Source of the DNA: Rubripirellula amarantea
Lineage (GTDB): Bacteria; Planctomycetota; Planctomycetia; Pirellulales; Pirellulaceae
NCBI RefSeq assembly: GCF_007859865.1
Contig: NZ_SJPI01000001.1
Span: 2,232,001-2,296,000 of the forward strand
Length of the DNA: 64,000 nucleotides
Direction: 5' to 3'
The notes beneath the pieces were generated by a model, which saw nothing but the letters and a program-made list of their open reading frames with translations, was not told where the DNA came from and did no database searches. Every line of letters begins with the position of its first letter. Positions within the stretch are counted from its first letter, which is position 1. A program made the position numbers and the translations under genes. Below, one piece after another: positions 44,581 to 53,947 of the stretch.

Positions 44581-46146
44581 ATGCAAATTTCTTTCCAACA
44601 ATGGTTCGTAGCAATCCTGCGTCATCGCCGGCTTGCGGTACTAGTGTTCTGCTCGGTGATGGCACTTGCGGTGCTGGTCATTGTTTTTGCGCCACGTGAG
44701 TACACCTCCGAGGCTCGTGTGATGTTGCGGATAGGTCGCGAAAGTGTTTCGGTGGATCCAACCGCCAGCACCGTCGGCGATCAATTGAGCCTGCAGAACA
44801 CTCGAGCGAATGAGATTCAAACGGCTGTCGGCGTTATGCAAAGTCGCGAGATCGTTGATCGTGTCGTTGATGAAGTTGGCGCTGACGTTGTGCTTAGCGG
44901 CCGACCGATGGAAGAGGACGGTGGCGGTTCAAGTATCGGTTCACTATTTGGCGGAATGCGTGGCATCGTTTCTGGCGTGATTGCAAGTCTTGATCCCGTG
45001 CCGGATCACGAACGAGCAACGAAGGCGCTAAGTGAAGGCGTCTACATTGAATCGACAAGCGAATCGAGTGTCGTAACAATTGCCTACACCACCAAATCGC
45101 CCGAGGTGGCACAGCAGATTGTCGCAAGCTGGGTGGATAACTTCATCACCCAACATGCAAAGGCGAACTATACCGAAGGCAGTTTTCAGTTCTTTTCCGA
45201 TCAAGGTGATCTGCTTAGAGAACGTCTCGAAAAGGCTCGCCATGACCTCGAGTCTATTAAAAGCAAGTCGAATCTCGTTACGGTCGCAGGTCAACAAAAA
45301 CTACTTGAAGCTCAGCTTGCCAAAGTACGTGACGGTCTTCTGGACACCGAAACCGAGATGTCATCGGTGCAATCTCGTTTGGGTGCCTATGACAGGATCT
45401 TGTCAGAAAGCGAATCCATGATCACGTCGGCCGTGACGGGGAAAATGAATGAAGGCCGAGATCTGATGAGGAACCGGTTGTTCGATTTGGAAGTGCTCGA
45501 AAAGGACTTGGAAAGCAAGTTCCAAAAAGATCACCCTAAGCTGGTTTCCATTCGTAACCAACTTCAAGATGCACGCAACATCGTTGATACCCAGGATGAA
45601 TCACGCGAAGAAATCACTCAGGCGGCCAACCCCTCTTACCAACAGCTTGTCGCTCGCAAATTAGTTGACAAAGCCGCGCTTGTGGGGCTCGAGCAAAAAC
45701 GACAAAAATTGCTGGAACAACGCGACGAGGTCCTCAACGAAATAGGGCACTTGAACGGTGTTGAACGCGAAGTTGAGATGCTCGAAAGCGAGGTTGCGAT
45801 TTTGCAGGGCCGATACTCTGACCACGCGATCAAAATGGAACAGGCTCGAATGCACGATGTGTTGGCGAAGAAGCAGATCACGAGCGTTAACGTGGTGCAG
45901 CCAGCTACGCTTCAAATGCGTCCGGTTTCGCCCAATAAGCCTGTCTGTGCTGTGATGGGCTTCATCGCGGCAATGGCGTTAGCGCTTAGTTTGCCGATGC
46001 TGATCGAGACCACTCGCACGGCATCGCAAGTATCAGCGGTCAAGCGAAGCAGTTACGACGAGTACGTTCCTGTGAACGAGTCATTGCACGAAGTCAGTTC
46101 AACAGAGTTGGAAGACCACGAAGCGCTTTTGCCAACGACTTCGTAA
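44581..46146 (+). CDS. Wzz/GumC-like polysaccharide chain-length protein
   Basis: 521 residues with membrane segments near both ends (LAVLVFCSVMALAVLVIVFA; PVCAVMGFIAAMALALSLPM), a large periplasmic part with long coiled coils (residues about 190-440, for example RERLEKARHDLESIKSKSNL), and the Wzz N-terminal motif PREYTSEARVMLRIGRESVS. The Pro-rich motif before the second segment (RPVSPNKP) is typical of polysaccharide co-polymerases. It lacks the tyrosine-kinase domain. It controls chain length during export of an exopolysaccharide or O-antigen and is followed after 45 bases by a Wzy/WaaL-type polymerase gene. Confidence 0.92.
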   Translation: MQISFQQWFVAILRHRRLAVLVFCSVMALAVLVIVFAPREYTSEARVMLRIGRESVSVDPTASTVGDQLSLQNTRANEIQTAVGVMQSREIVDRVVDEVGADVVLSGRPMEEDGGGSSIGSLFGGMRGIVSGVIASLDPVPDHERATKALSEGVYIESTSESSVVTIAYTTKSPEVAQQIVASWVDNFITQHAKANYTEGSFQFFSDQGDLLRERLEKARHDLESIKSKSNLVTVAGQQKLLEAQLAKVRDGLLDTETEMSSVQSRLGAYDRILSESESMITSAVTGKMNEGRDLMRNRLFDLEVLEKDLESKFQKDHPKLVSIRNQLQDARNIVDTQDESREEITQAANPSYQQLVARKLVDKAALVGLEQKRQKLLEQRDEVLNEIGHLNGVEREVEMLESEVAILQGRYSDHAIKMEQARMHDVLAKKQITSVNVVQPATLQMRPVSPNKPVCAVMGFIAAMALALSLPMLIETTRTASQVSAVKRSSYDEYVPVNESLHEVSSTELEDHEALLPTTS

Positions 46147-46191
46147 TTTTGTTGATTGATTCGCTTGCCTGTTTTATTGTTGCCCGTGGTG

Positions 46192-47610
46192 ATGAACACC
46201 GTTACTTCTCATACCGCAGTCTCACCATCATCAAAGACTGATGATCCGGGGACGACAGCACCCACGCACGTTGAATCGGCGAGGGGGGCAGTCGCGTTGC
46301 ATCGGTATGTGATGGCGAGTATCTGGCTCTTGCCGATCATGGCATTCACGACGCCAACGGATTCGATCGGAAAGTCGTGGGAAACGCTCGACTCGGTCAA
46401 ACTCGTCATCTTGGCATTCGGTTGCTTCGGCGGTGCTTTCGTGCTTTATCGCAACGTCGGTCATCCTCAGTTTCGTCGGGTCATCGATCCATTGATTCCG
46501 ATGTTCTTGTACTTCGCGTGGACGGTGCTTTCGGTCACGTGGTCACCGCTCAAGTCAGTGTCGCTAGCTCAATCGGGAAGCTTGGCAGCTTTGTTGATTT
46601 TCGCAACTTCGATTGCGATCATTTGCACCAGTCGCACGCAGGCTTCGAAGGTTCTGCTGCACGTCAACTTGGCGCTGTTAGCCTCAAGTCTTGTCGTTTT
46701 GATTGCGTATGTTATCGATCCAACTCTATCGGGAATGGACCGGGTAAGGATTCATACTGGCGGCGAAGCACTAATTCACCCCACTGCCGCTGGCGCGACG
46801 GCATCGTTGGGGTTGCTGCTGCCGGTGCTTTGCCACGTGATTGGACGTTTCACGTGGGCCAAATATCTGTTCATACCTAGTGTCTTGATCCAAGGTGCGA
46901 TCGTGATTCTGTCAAACAGTCGTACAGCGACCGGTATGGCAGCGATTACGATTGGCTTTGTTCTGTTCTGGTACAGCACCAATCGACAACGTGCGGTAGC
47001 GTTGTGTTTAGGCGGCGCGGTCTGCTTGGCCAGTCTCATTGTGGACCCCGGCTTTTCCGTGATCTCAAAGACGGCCGGAGCAAGTGCTCAATACGTCGCG
47101 CGGGGGCAATCCGGCGGAGAGCTGATGGGATTCTCAGGACGAGCCGAGATGTGGGGAGCGATCTGGTCGGAGTACCAAAAGGCATTGTTGATTGGTCATG
47201 GTTACTTTGTCACCAGCGAGAAAGGTGAAATACTTGTCTGGAACGAGAAGCACAATCATGACGCGCACAATTTGCTACTGCAGGTCTTGTCGACGACGGG
47301 TGCGATCGGACTGCTGATCTTCCTGTTAGGAATTGTCCAACCGGCGCTCGCGATGACGTTGTTGCGTAAAGGGGATGACTTTCAACGAAGGTTGTTTGTC
47401 ATGCTTGCGGTCGCGGCAATTTGGTACTTAGGTTGGGCGCAGCTTGCGGTTTCGGTGATGGGGGCGATTCGACCTGAATCACTCGTTTTCTTTGCGCTAC
47501 TTGGCGTCGGCGTGGGCCAGTCAACTCAGATGGCGATGCCGGGCAAAAAGTTGAACAGGCCAGGTCGGGAACCGGAAAAGGTGATGGCTGGCGGTTCGCT
47601 ATCAGCATAA
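46192..47610 (+). CDS. O-antigen ligase/polymerase family (Wzy/WaaL) membrane protein
   Basis: About 472 residues from the ATG at 46192 (a TTG at 46156 is in frame). Ten or more membrane segments; the periplasmic loop holds ILSNSRTATGMAAITIG, then FSGRAEMWGAIWSEYQKALL, IGHGYFVTSEKGEI and HNHDAHNLLLQVLSTTG, the Wzy_C pattern with His and Arg thought to handle lipid-linked glycans. Together with the preceding Wzz-like protein it completes export-coupled polymerisation. No initiating or other glycosyltransferases, flippase or outer-membrane exporter are encoded here. Confidence 0.9.
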   Translation: MNTVTSHTAVSPSSKTDDPGTTAPTHVESARGAVALHRYVMASIWLLPIMAFTTPTDSIGKSWETLDSVKLVILAFGCFGGAFVLYRNVGHPQFRRVIDPLIPMFLYFAWTVLSVTWSPLKSVSLAQSGSLAALLIFATSIAIICTSRTQASKVLLHVNLALLASSLVVLIAYVIDPTLSGMDRVRIHTGGEALIHPTAAGATASLGLLLPVLCHVIGRFTWAKYLFIPSVLIQGAIVILSNSRTATGMAAITIGFVLFWYSTNRQRAVALCLGGAVCLASLIVDPGFSVISKTAGASAQYVARGQSGGELMGFSGRAEMWGAIWSEYQKALLIGHGYFVTSEKGEILVWNEKHNHDAHNLLLQVLSTTGAIGLLIFLLGIVQPALAMTLLRKGDDFQRRLFVMLAVAAIWYLGWAQLAVSVMGAIRPESLVFFALLGVGVGQSTQMAMPGKKLNRPGREPEKVMAGGSLSA

Positions 47611-47674
47611 GGGCGGTAATCGGCCGTGCATTAAGGTTCCTGATCACTCGCGATTCTTGAACATGTTCGCCGAC

Positions 47675-48736
47675 TCAATCCGAATCAAGTCCGAACTCTT
47701 TCATTTTCTTGTGCAGCGTATTGCGATTAATACCTAGCCGCGTCGCAGCCTTAGTTTGAACGCCGCCGCACGAGTTGAGAACTTGAGTGATAAGTTCCTT
47801 CTCGATCTGTTCGACGATTTGCGAGTGGACATCTGATGGTCCTGACTCGACTAGGCCCTTTTGAACAACGTATTTAGAAAGCGCTTCAAAGTCAGACGTG
47901 CTGAGATCTTCGTTCTCGTCATCCGACGGTCGTTGCCGACCCGTCAAACAGTCTGGCAAGACATCGACGGTAAGCTCATCGGTTTCGGTCATAACAACCG
48001 CGCGTTCGATGTAGTTTTGCAATTCGCGCACATTGCCAGGCCAGTGATAGGCTTGCATCGCTTCGATGACTCCGGGGCCCATATGGACCACGTAGCGGTC
48101 ATTCACTTCATTGTAGTAATCAAGAAAGAATGAAACGAGAGCCGGGATGTCTTCGCGGCGGCGTCGCAGCGGTGGGATCTCGATAGGAACCACGTTTAGT
48201 CGCCAATACAAGTCTTCTCGAAAGCGTTCTTCTCGGACTTGTTGCATCAGGTCGCGGTTGCTTGCCGCAATGACCCGTGCATCGGTCCTAAGCGTGCTCG
48301 TATCGCCGACTCGTTCAAATTCCTTTTCTTGCAGCACCCGCAGCAGTTTGACTTGCAGCGTCAGAGAGGTGCTGTTGATCTCGTCAAGAAAAACGGTTCC
48401 GCCGTGTGCCGCTTCAAATCGCCCTGTGCGATTGGCTACCGCGCCGGTGAATGCCCCTCGAACATGGCCAAACAGTTCGCTTTCGAGCAGGCTTTCACTC
48501 AGTGCACCACAATTGACTCGAACAAAGGGGCCACCACTGCGATGGCTCAACCGGTGCACGGCACTGGCGATTAATTCTTTACCAACGCCGGTTTCGCCCA
48601 GGATCAACACGGACGCGTTGCTAGCTGCCACGCGACGGGTGATACGATAAACCTCCTGCATCGCCGGCGAACTGCCGATAATGCCGGGAATCGGTGGCCT
48701 GTCAGAGCCGCTTGAATTGATGCCGAGGATCGCCAT
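47675..48736 (-). CDS. Sigma-54-dependent transcription activator without receiver domain
   Basis: 353 residues. The AAA+ domain starts at once: IIGSSPAMQEVY, Walker A GETGVGKE (47-54), the sigma-54 contact GAFTGA (94-99), Walker B GGTVFLDEIN and the R-finger region REDLYWRLNVVPIEIPPLRR. The C-terminus is a Fis-type helix-turn-helix (TKAATRLGINRNTLHKKMKE). There is no N-terminal receiver, PAS or GAF domain; only about 18 residues precede the ATPase, so activity may be set by a partner or by its own level, as in PspF. It is convergent with the exopolysaccharide genes and could control them, but that is inference. Confidence 0.94.
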   Translation of the reverse strand: MAILGINSSGSDRPPIPGIIGSSPAMQEVYRITRRVAASNASVLILGETGVGKELIASAVHRLSHRSGGPFVRVNCGALSESLLESELFGHVRGAFTGAVANRTGRFEAAHGGTVFLDEINSTSLTLQVKLLRVLQEKEFERVGDTSTLRTDARVIAASNRDLMQQVREERFREDLYWRLNVVPIEIPPLRRRREDIPALVSFFLDYYNEVNDRYVVHMGPGVIEAMQAYHWPGNVRELQNYIERAVVMTETDELTVDVLPDCLTGRQRPSDDENEDLSTSDFEALSKYVVQKGLVESGPSDVHSQIVEQIEKELITQVLNSCGGVQTKAATRLGINRNTLHKKMKEFGLDSD

Positions 48737-48879
48737 AGAACTGTTTGATCAGATAAGCCGGATGCGCAGCAGCGACGATAGCGACAAATTGCCATTGTTG
48801 GTAGCCAACCTGCCGTCGAATTTGCCCTAGATAAGCGTTTTGGGCACTTCGATGTCGTAAATACTAACCTGGGGCTTAG

Positions 48880-50886
48880 CTAGCGATCGAGGTCAAGTTG
48901 CTCGATGGCTTGCTGCCGTAGCATGCGACGATCAAGGGTCGAAAGCGAGTCGAACTGACTGAGCCTGCCAACAGATTCGTTCAAGGGATCAAACGCTGCC
49001 ACAGTGCGAGGCGTGGCCATCTGGACCGTAGTCGCATCCCATCGGTTTTCACGAATGGAAGTCTGAAGAGAAAGATCGTGATCACCAAAAAATACAACAG
49101 GCACGTTTCTTGCCCGCGGAGAGCGACGGACAATGTCCAGTAATTCAACCGGAGGCAAGTCCGAGAGCTGCATCTTGCTAAGAATCAGGCGCAGGTCGCC
49201 GCCTTTCCTGATCGCACGTTGCAACCGATTAACGTCAGGCACGACCGTGACGTCGTATCCAAGGTCCGTCAGTATTTGTTCCATTTGCAATATCACGTCA
49301 GGACGTGTTTCGACCAAGATTGCCGCCGGACGGTCTTGCAAGCCAACCATTTCTGAAAGTGTTCGACGAACTTCGCTGCTTCCTGGGTAGGCTTCCGAAC
49401 CCGCAAGCTTGGAAACCAAAATGGCAGCCTCATAACGCACTCGAGGGTGAGCCGAGGTTGCCAATTGGACAAGACTTGAAGGACTCGACATTCCTGTCAA
49501 AAGCAACGGGTCGGCGTAACCGGTAACGGAAGGGCTAGTTGCTCGAATCTCTGCGATTAGCCGGACCATTCCAAGAGAAAGGATTTCATTCTGATTTTGC
49601 ACGGCGCTAGAAAGCGTTTGGTCCAGCAAAGAATCGTCGAACTCGAACGGAAGCGATTGAGCCAACTGATCCACCTCGGACGCCATTCCCCAATCTGAAT
49701 CGACGGCGATTCGATATTCGACTTCGGTGGCGAGTACCAGTGATGCGAGCTCAGGTGTAAGGTTGGCCACACGTTTGAGGCGAGCGGCAGCATCGACGGC
49801 GTCGCGATATGCCGAAAGGAACGAAGTCGTTTCGATAATTTGAAGGTCCTCGCATCCCACCGAACTGCAGGACCAGCATGTTTCGATGGCTTGTCCGCGC
49901 GGAACACTTTGGGCCATTTGGCGTTTGCCCGCCAAATCATCAATCAAGAATCGAATAGCCGCTCCGTTTGAGATCGACTTGCCGTGCAATCGCGTTATCG
50001 CCCGCATGCCCGCTTGTCGTTCAAAATCGAGAGAATCAGCAGCGAATGCAGCGGCAACGTAATCGGCGATGAAGTTGCGGTCACCGATACTCGCAAGTGC
50101 AGCGGCAGCGCGGGCTCTTTGTTGTCTTTCGCCGTACAGAGCGTGCCGTTGCAAAGGGGCCATCGCTTGGCCATCAAAACGACGAAGCACGCGAAGCAGC
50201 TTGTTGCGTGTTTCCGAGGTGTCTTGATTTGGATCCAGTGAGATGATTCGGTTTGTAATTTGCCGGATGGCGGCATTGCCACCTTCGAACAGTGTTCGCG
50301 CAGCCGCAAGGCGTTTGGTTTCCGAAGTGGAGCTCAGGTCTAAGATCGCCGCGTCGAGGCGTTTGTCGGACGTGGTGTATTCATTGGCGGCTTTCGCGAG
50401 TGCTTGCAGTTTGGCTTTTGCTTCGTCGCTAACCGATGCTTCCTGGTTGATTCGGATGTACTGGCTTGGCCCAATCAATCGGCCCATTTCCGCTTGCGCA
50501 CTCGCCGGTGTTTTTGCCAGGTCGAGCTGATTCAAGGCTTGGTTGACTTCGTTCCAGCGGCCAATCTTGGCGAGACTATTGATCGCCTTGGCTCGATCTA
50601 TCGGGCCCTTCGTTGCAAGCTGGATCAGTTGAGCGACCAAAGGTGATAGCTCAGCTTCGGTCGTCAGATCCGATATTGCATCCGTAGTATCGGCGCCACC
50701 AGTGGGAGCACCGAAATCCAGATCGCCACCTCCGAAGATGTCGCCCGCGCCACCGGCCTCGGCGAACGGATCATCTTGAGCGACCAGTGTCGCAGGAACA
50801 AAGATGCTAAAGCCACCGCAAGCCGTTGCGAGGGTCACAAGGGTAAGCAAAGAAAAACGACAAGGCACGACAGCAGCTCGTTTCAT
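48880..50886 (-). CDS. Exported HEAT-like protein with a degenerate receiver domain
   Basis: 668 residues with a signal peptide (SLLTLVTLATACGGFSIFVP) ending near LVAQDD. The body is helical with HEAT-type pairs (ETKRLAAARTLFEGGNAAI; RQQRARAAAALASIGDRNFI; HPRVRYEAAILVSKLAGSEA). Residues about 519-610 follow the CheY pattern (RPAAILVETRPDVILQMEQI, LTDLGYDVTVVPDVNRLQRA, NVPVVFFGDHD), but the acidic pair is Glu-Thr and the phospho-acceptor Asp is replaced (LILSKMQLSD), so phosphorylation is unlikely. A receiver fold in an exported protein is unusual. Two close Cys pairs (TCWSCSSVGCED) may form a disulfide or bind metal. It precedes a sigma-54 activator on the same strand. Confidence 0.82.
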   Translation of the reverse strand: MKRAAVVPCRFSLLTLVTLATACGGFSIFVPATLVAQDDPFAEAGGAGDIFGGGDLDFGAPTGGADTTDAISDLTTEAELSPLVAQLIQLATKGPIDRAKAINSLAKIGRWNEVNQALNQLDLAKTPASAQAEMGRLIGPSQYIRINQEASVSDEAKAKLQALAKAANEYTTSDKRLDAAILDLSSTSETKRLAAARTLFEGGNAAIRQITNRIISLDPNQDTSETRNKLLRVLRRFDGQAMAPLQRHALYGERQQRARAAAALASIGDRNFIADYVAAAFAADSLDFERQAGMRAITRLHGKSISNGAAIRFLIDDLAGKRQMAQSVPRGQAIETCWSCSSVGCEDLQIIETTSFLSAYRDAVDAAARLKRVANLTPELASLVLATEVEYRIAVDSDWGMASEVDQLAQSLPFEFDDSLLDQTLSSAVQNQNEILSLGMVRLIAEIRATSPSVTGYADPLLLTGMSSPSSLVQLATSAHPRVRYEAAILVSKLAGSEAYPGSSEVRRTLSEMVGLQDRPAAILVETRPDVILQMEQILTDLGYDVTVVPDVNRLQRAIRKGGDLRLILSKMQLSDLPPVELLDIVRRSPRARNVPVVFFGDHDLSLQTSIRENRWDATTVQMATPRTVAAFDPLNESVGRLSQFDSLSTLDRRMLRQQAIEQLDLDR

Positions 50887-50951
50887 CGAAGGAGGCTCGG
50901 TATTGCCACGGATGATGGAATGGGAAAAACCCTAGCATAGTCCGCCTGCGA

Positions 50952-51413
50952 TCATGCGTCCTCAAGGACCTTCATCAAATACTCCCGATCTTTCCATGGG
51001 ACCGAGCCGTCGTCAGAGTCATGGTTGCGAATCTCTTCATCAATGATTGATATTTCAGCTTCTAGGTGCTTCCTGCGAGTTTCCCAGTGGGCTTCGACCT
51101 CGGGTTCGCTTTTCGCTGGAAGTGGCTGAACCTTGCTCGTTCGCTTTCGCAAATCTTGCAAGAACATTTGATGTCGTTCTTTGACCTCAGCCTGATATCC
51201 CACAACCTCTTCCGGCGTCATCAGAACCCGCTCGGAATTTTTGCTGTGAACCGAACTGACGTTTGCCGAAGATGCTCGGAAGGGAATTGAGAATGCCCAG
51301 GCCAGCATGCAGGCGGTAAACAAGAACGACAAACCGATCAATATCGAGACGGTACGCCGTTTGGGCTTCGCCTGGACGGGAGCGTTTAGTTGGTAGTCAA
51401 TGTTCTGAGGCAT
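50952..51413 (-). CDS. Small single-pass membrane protein, coiled coil
   Basis: 153 residues, unknown family. A basic cytoplasmic N-terminus (QAKPKRRTVS) precedes one membrane helix (ILIGLSFLFTACMLAWAF); the rest is a charged helical region (TPEEVVGYQAEVKERHQMFL; HWETRRKHLEAEISIIDEEI) likely to form a coiled coil outside the membrane. It lies 51 bases after the TadG-like gene on the same strand and 65 bases before the HEAT-like gene, so it is probably part of the Tad-like operon. Confidence 0.78.
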   Translation of the reverse strand: MPQNIDYQLNAPVQAKPKRRTVSILIGLSFLFTACMLAWAFSIPFRASSANVSSVHSKNSERVLMTPEEVVGYQAEVKERHQMFLQDLRKRTSKVQPLPAKSEPEVEAHWETRRKHLEAEISIIDEEIRNHDSDDGSVPWKDREYLMKVLEDA

Positions 51414-51464
51414 GATGAAGTTTTTGATTGGGGAGTGGCGGTTCGCAGTTGGAACTGCCGTGTC

Positions 51465-52760
51465 CTATTCCGTGATGATGGTTGGCAAGTTGTTGGCAAT
51501 CTCTTCGAAGATTGCGACTAGTTGTGGTCCAGTGGTGGCGTGATAGTGCTTTCCTCCACCGATGGTCGCAACGTTCCGCATCCGATTTTGATCGGCACCG
51601 TCACCAAACGTCACGGTGTGAATCGTCAAGTTGTACGAGCTAACCAGGGTTGCAGCGACGCTAACGGGATCGACGCCTGAGTTATGCATTCCATCGGTCA
51701 TCACTACCATCGTTTTCGATGCGTAGGGGCGTGCTGCCGAATCCAGCAACGCGAGGATACCTTCTTGCATGCCCTTACCGATTGCCGTGTTGCCACCGGT
51801 GTTGAGTCCGTCAACAGTGTTTCGAACAAGCTCGAAGTCTTTCTCTAACCAGCAATCCAAAGTGGCGCTGCTTGAATAGCTAGCGATGGAAACCTGTTCT
51901 TCTTGGCTAGTTCCGTCGAGAACATCAAGGAAGGCGTCAACGGCATCAACAAGGTCTTGCCAGGCTGGTCGTGGGGCCGGGCCCAGTTCGTAGTAATCTT
52001 CCCAAACCCATTGTTGGTAACTGATGGAGTCATAACCGGACGAGTAGTAGTAGTTGCCCCAACTTTGATACATCACGCCAGCGCTAACGGCAGCGTTTTT
52101 CGTTGACGTATAGTTGGGCGACTTACCGCTTGGCCAATCGAAGGTCACATCATCCATCGAGCCCGAGCGATCCAGGATCAGCGAAATGTCACGGTCCACC
52201 TGCATGGCGACAGCGTCTTGCAAGGTTGCAAAGTCACTACGGTTAAGCACGCCTGGAATTGCCAACGGAACGCGACCCGAGAGCGATGAACCGTCGCGAC
52301 GTCCGTTCACACGGAACGCACTGGCCACTTCTTGGCCGCTGGCAACGACGGATGTTGGGATCTTTTCGAATACGTAGCGGCTTTCTAGACCACCTGGTTG
52401 TGTCGTGCGGCCGAACTCAAGTTCATTGGCGGAATCGTTCGTACGAAGCATTAGTGGTTGGCCATCGACCAAGTTCAATGCGGCGGTAGCCGCAGCAACA
52501 TTCTTAGCATCGTCGACTGTTTGTGTTTCGCTGAAGGCTCGACCGCCCGCTCGTGCAGCGGCATCGGTTGCCACCATTAATTCTGTTCGCGTCACTTGGA
52601 TGTGCGCGATGTTAATGCAGAAGGCCGCGAGAACGGCCAGCACGGGAAGTAGGATCGCCATCAAACCGAGAACGCTTCCGCGTCGTGATCGAATGTGGTG
52701 GCGAACGAGAGTTGGAACAGACGTGTTCTGAGCGTGTTGTGATATCATGATGACGTTCAT
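51465..52760 (-). CDS. TadG-like pseudopilin with von Willebrand A domain
   Basis: 431 residues. After a basic N-terminus comes RRGSVLGLMAILLPVLAVLA, the Tad/TadE-type hydrophobic start (putative Flp-pilus protein), followed by TRTELMVATDAAARAGGRAF. The VWA domain begins near residue 190: LILDRSGSMDDVTF is the MIDAS metal site, with TGGNTAIGKGMQEGI and MVVMTDGMHNSG as the remaining MIDAS parts. Such proteins are found with Flp/Tad pili and in planctomycetes also without them; a role in adhesion is likely. Its start overlaps the TadE gene by 4 bases. No TadA ATPase or secretin gene is in the window. Confidence 0.9.
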   Translation of the reverse strand: MNVIMISQHAQNTSVPTLVRHHIRSRRGSVLGLMAILLPVLAVLAAFCINIAHIQVTRTELMVATDAAARAGGRAFSETQTVDDAKNVAAATAALNLVDGQPLMLRTNDSANELEFGRTTQPGGLESRYVFEKIPTSVVASGQEVASAFRVNGRRDGSSLSGRVPLAIPGVLNRSDFATLQDAVAMQVDRDISLILDRSGSMDDVTFDWPSGKSPNYTSTKNAAVSAGVMYQSWGNYYYSSGYDSISYQQWVWEDYYELGPAPRPAWQDLVDAVDAFLDVLDGTSQEEQVSIASYSSSATLDCWLEKDFELVRNTVDGLNTGGNTAIGKGMQEGILALLDSAARPYASKTMVVMTDGMHNSGVDPVSVAATLVSSYNLTIHTVTFGDGADQNRMRNVATIGGGKHYHATTGPQLVAIFEEIANNLPTIITE

Positions 52761-53251
52761 TGTTGGTAGAAGCCTTCGTAACGCTCAGTCCGCATCACGG
52801 CCTGAGTTTCAATGGTAGTGTCGGGAAGAAAAAATGGTATGAACAACGCGACTTGGTGAAGTTCAACCCCTACCGTGACAGAGATTTCCGTGGACTCTGA
52901 ATCGACCTCGCTAACGTCGATCGTGTATCCGTTGCTGAGCATCGAGCCCAGGATTTCATCGGCTACCGCTTCCGCCTCGGCGGAGGTGGCACCTGGCACA
53001 ACCGCCGCACGTGCGCCGTAATAGGCGGCGTCTTGAGCAAGGTTGCGAACCATGTTCATGCGAGCGAATTCAATGCAAGTCAAAATGAGCAAGAACAAGA
53101 CGTTTGCGACAATCGCAAACTCCACCGCTGCCGCTCCGGTGCGACATGCCGCTCTAAAGCGACTTGCGCTGTGCACGTCAGCGCGTTGTTGCCGGCGACC
53201 GCAAGGTCGACGGCGTGCAACGGATCGGTTAGGTGAACGTGGGAATTTCAT
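52757..53251 (-). CDS. TadE-like pseudopilin (second of two)
   Basis: 164 residues from the ATG at 53251; the frame runs on upstream to 53617 but that part overlaps the previous gene and is Arg-rich, as expected for a shadow. The TadE motif is CRTGAAAVEFAIVANVLFLL followed by ARMNMVRNLAQDAAYYGARA, then an extracytoplasmic beta domain ending near MRTERYEGFYQQ. The N-terminal stretch before it is very basic (RSVARRRPCGRRQQR). A partner pseudopilin of the neighbouring TadE and TadG-like proteins. Confidence 0.88.
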   Translation of the reverse strand: MKFPRSPNRSVARRRPCGRRQQRADVHSASRFRAACRTGAAAVEFAIVANVLFLLILTCIEFARMNMVRNLAQDAAYYGARAAVVPGATSAEAEAVADEILGSMLSNGYTIDVSEVDSESTEISVTVGVELHQVALFIPFFLPDTTIETQAVMRTERYEGFYQQ

Positions 53252-53298
53252 GGAGTTCTTTAAGTGGCAAGGCTTCGCGAGAACGGGCAAGAATCGTC

Positions 53299-53754
53299 TC
53301 AATTGAGGTTCTTGTATTCCTTCACCATCGTGACGCCGGCGGAAACGGTTAGGTCTCCGATAATTTCGGATGGAATCAACGTGTTGCCGGCAACAGGGAT
53401 GTTGACGGTCACGGTTACGTTCTCGAGCGTTTCCGCGGTGTCGAATCCTGGATTGCTGATTTCGACGACGTTTCCGCCGTATTGAATGTTGCGTTGGTTG
53501 AGGAACTCTTCGACGCGAGCAACCACTTGGGCATTGGTTCGGTCGCGTCCTACACCTCGGCGTGCCCCTTCGTAGGCAGCCAAAACGGCGGATTCGCGCA
53601 GGAAAATCGCGGTGCAAACATCAATCGTTCCCAGCGTCATCGTTAGCAGTACGGGCAGGATGATTGCCAGTTCAACGGTCGCGGTGCCACGCCGGTTTTT
53701 CTTCCCAAAAAGGGTTGGGCGTTGCGAAGGGCGTCGAGGGTAAGATGGTTTCAT
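53299..53754 (-). CDS. TadE-like pseudopilin (first of two)
   Basis: 151 residues from the ATG at 53754. Basic N-terminus (SYPRRPSQRPTLFGKKNRRG), then the TadE hydrophobic segment GTATVELAIILPVLLTMTLG and TIDVCTAIFLRESAVLAAYE, then a soluble domain with NVTVTVNIPVAGNTLIPSEI. TadE and TadF proteins are minor pilins of the Flp/Tad system. This gene opens the row TadE, TadE, TadG/VWA, small membrane protein, HEAT-like protein, all on the minus strand. Confidence 0.88.
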   Translation of the reverse strand: MKPSYPRRPSQRPTLFGKKNRRGTATVELAIILPVLLTMTLGTIDVCTAIFLRESAVLAAYEGARRGVGRDRTNAQVVARVEEFLNQRNIQYGGNVVEISNPGFDTAETLENVTVTVNIPVAGNTLIPSEIIGDLTVSAGVTMVKEYKNLN

Positions 53755-53947
53755 AGCTCTAGATTGGCTTAGCACGTCCGGGGAATCCGGGGTCTAAAGC
53801 AAATCTAGGTCACAAATCGACAGCAGGCGCAAACTTTCTCAAATCTGCACATTTAGAACGCTCGCTAAGGTCGGTTCGCCTGGGAAATCGCGGTCCACCA
53901 CTTCAAAAGTGGCTCCATTTTCAACACGAATCAGGTCTTCTGGGGTT

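Noticed and set aside
52757-53617. Long N-terminal extension of the second TadE-like gene
   Set aside because: The part before 53251 overlaps the first TadE gene and is Arg/Gln-rich without similarity; the start at 53251 gives a normal TadE protein.
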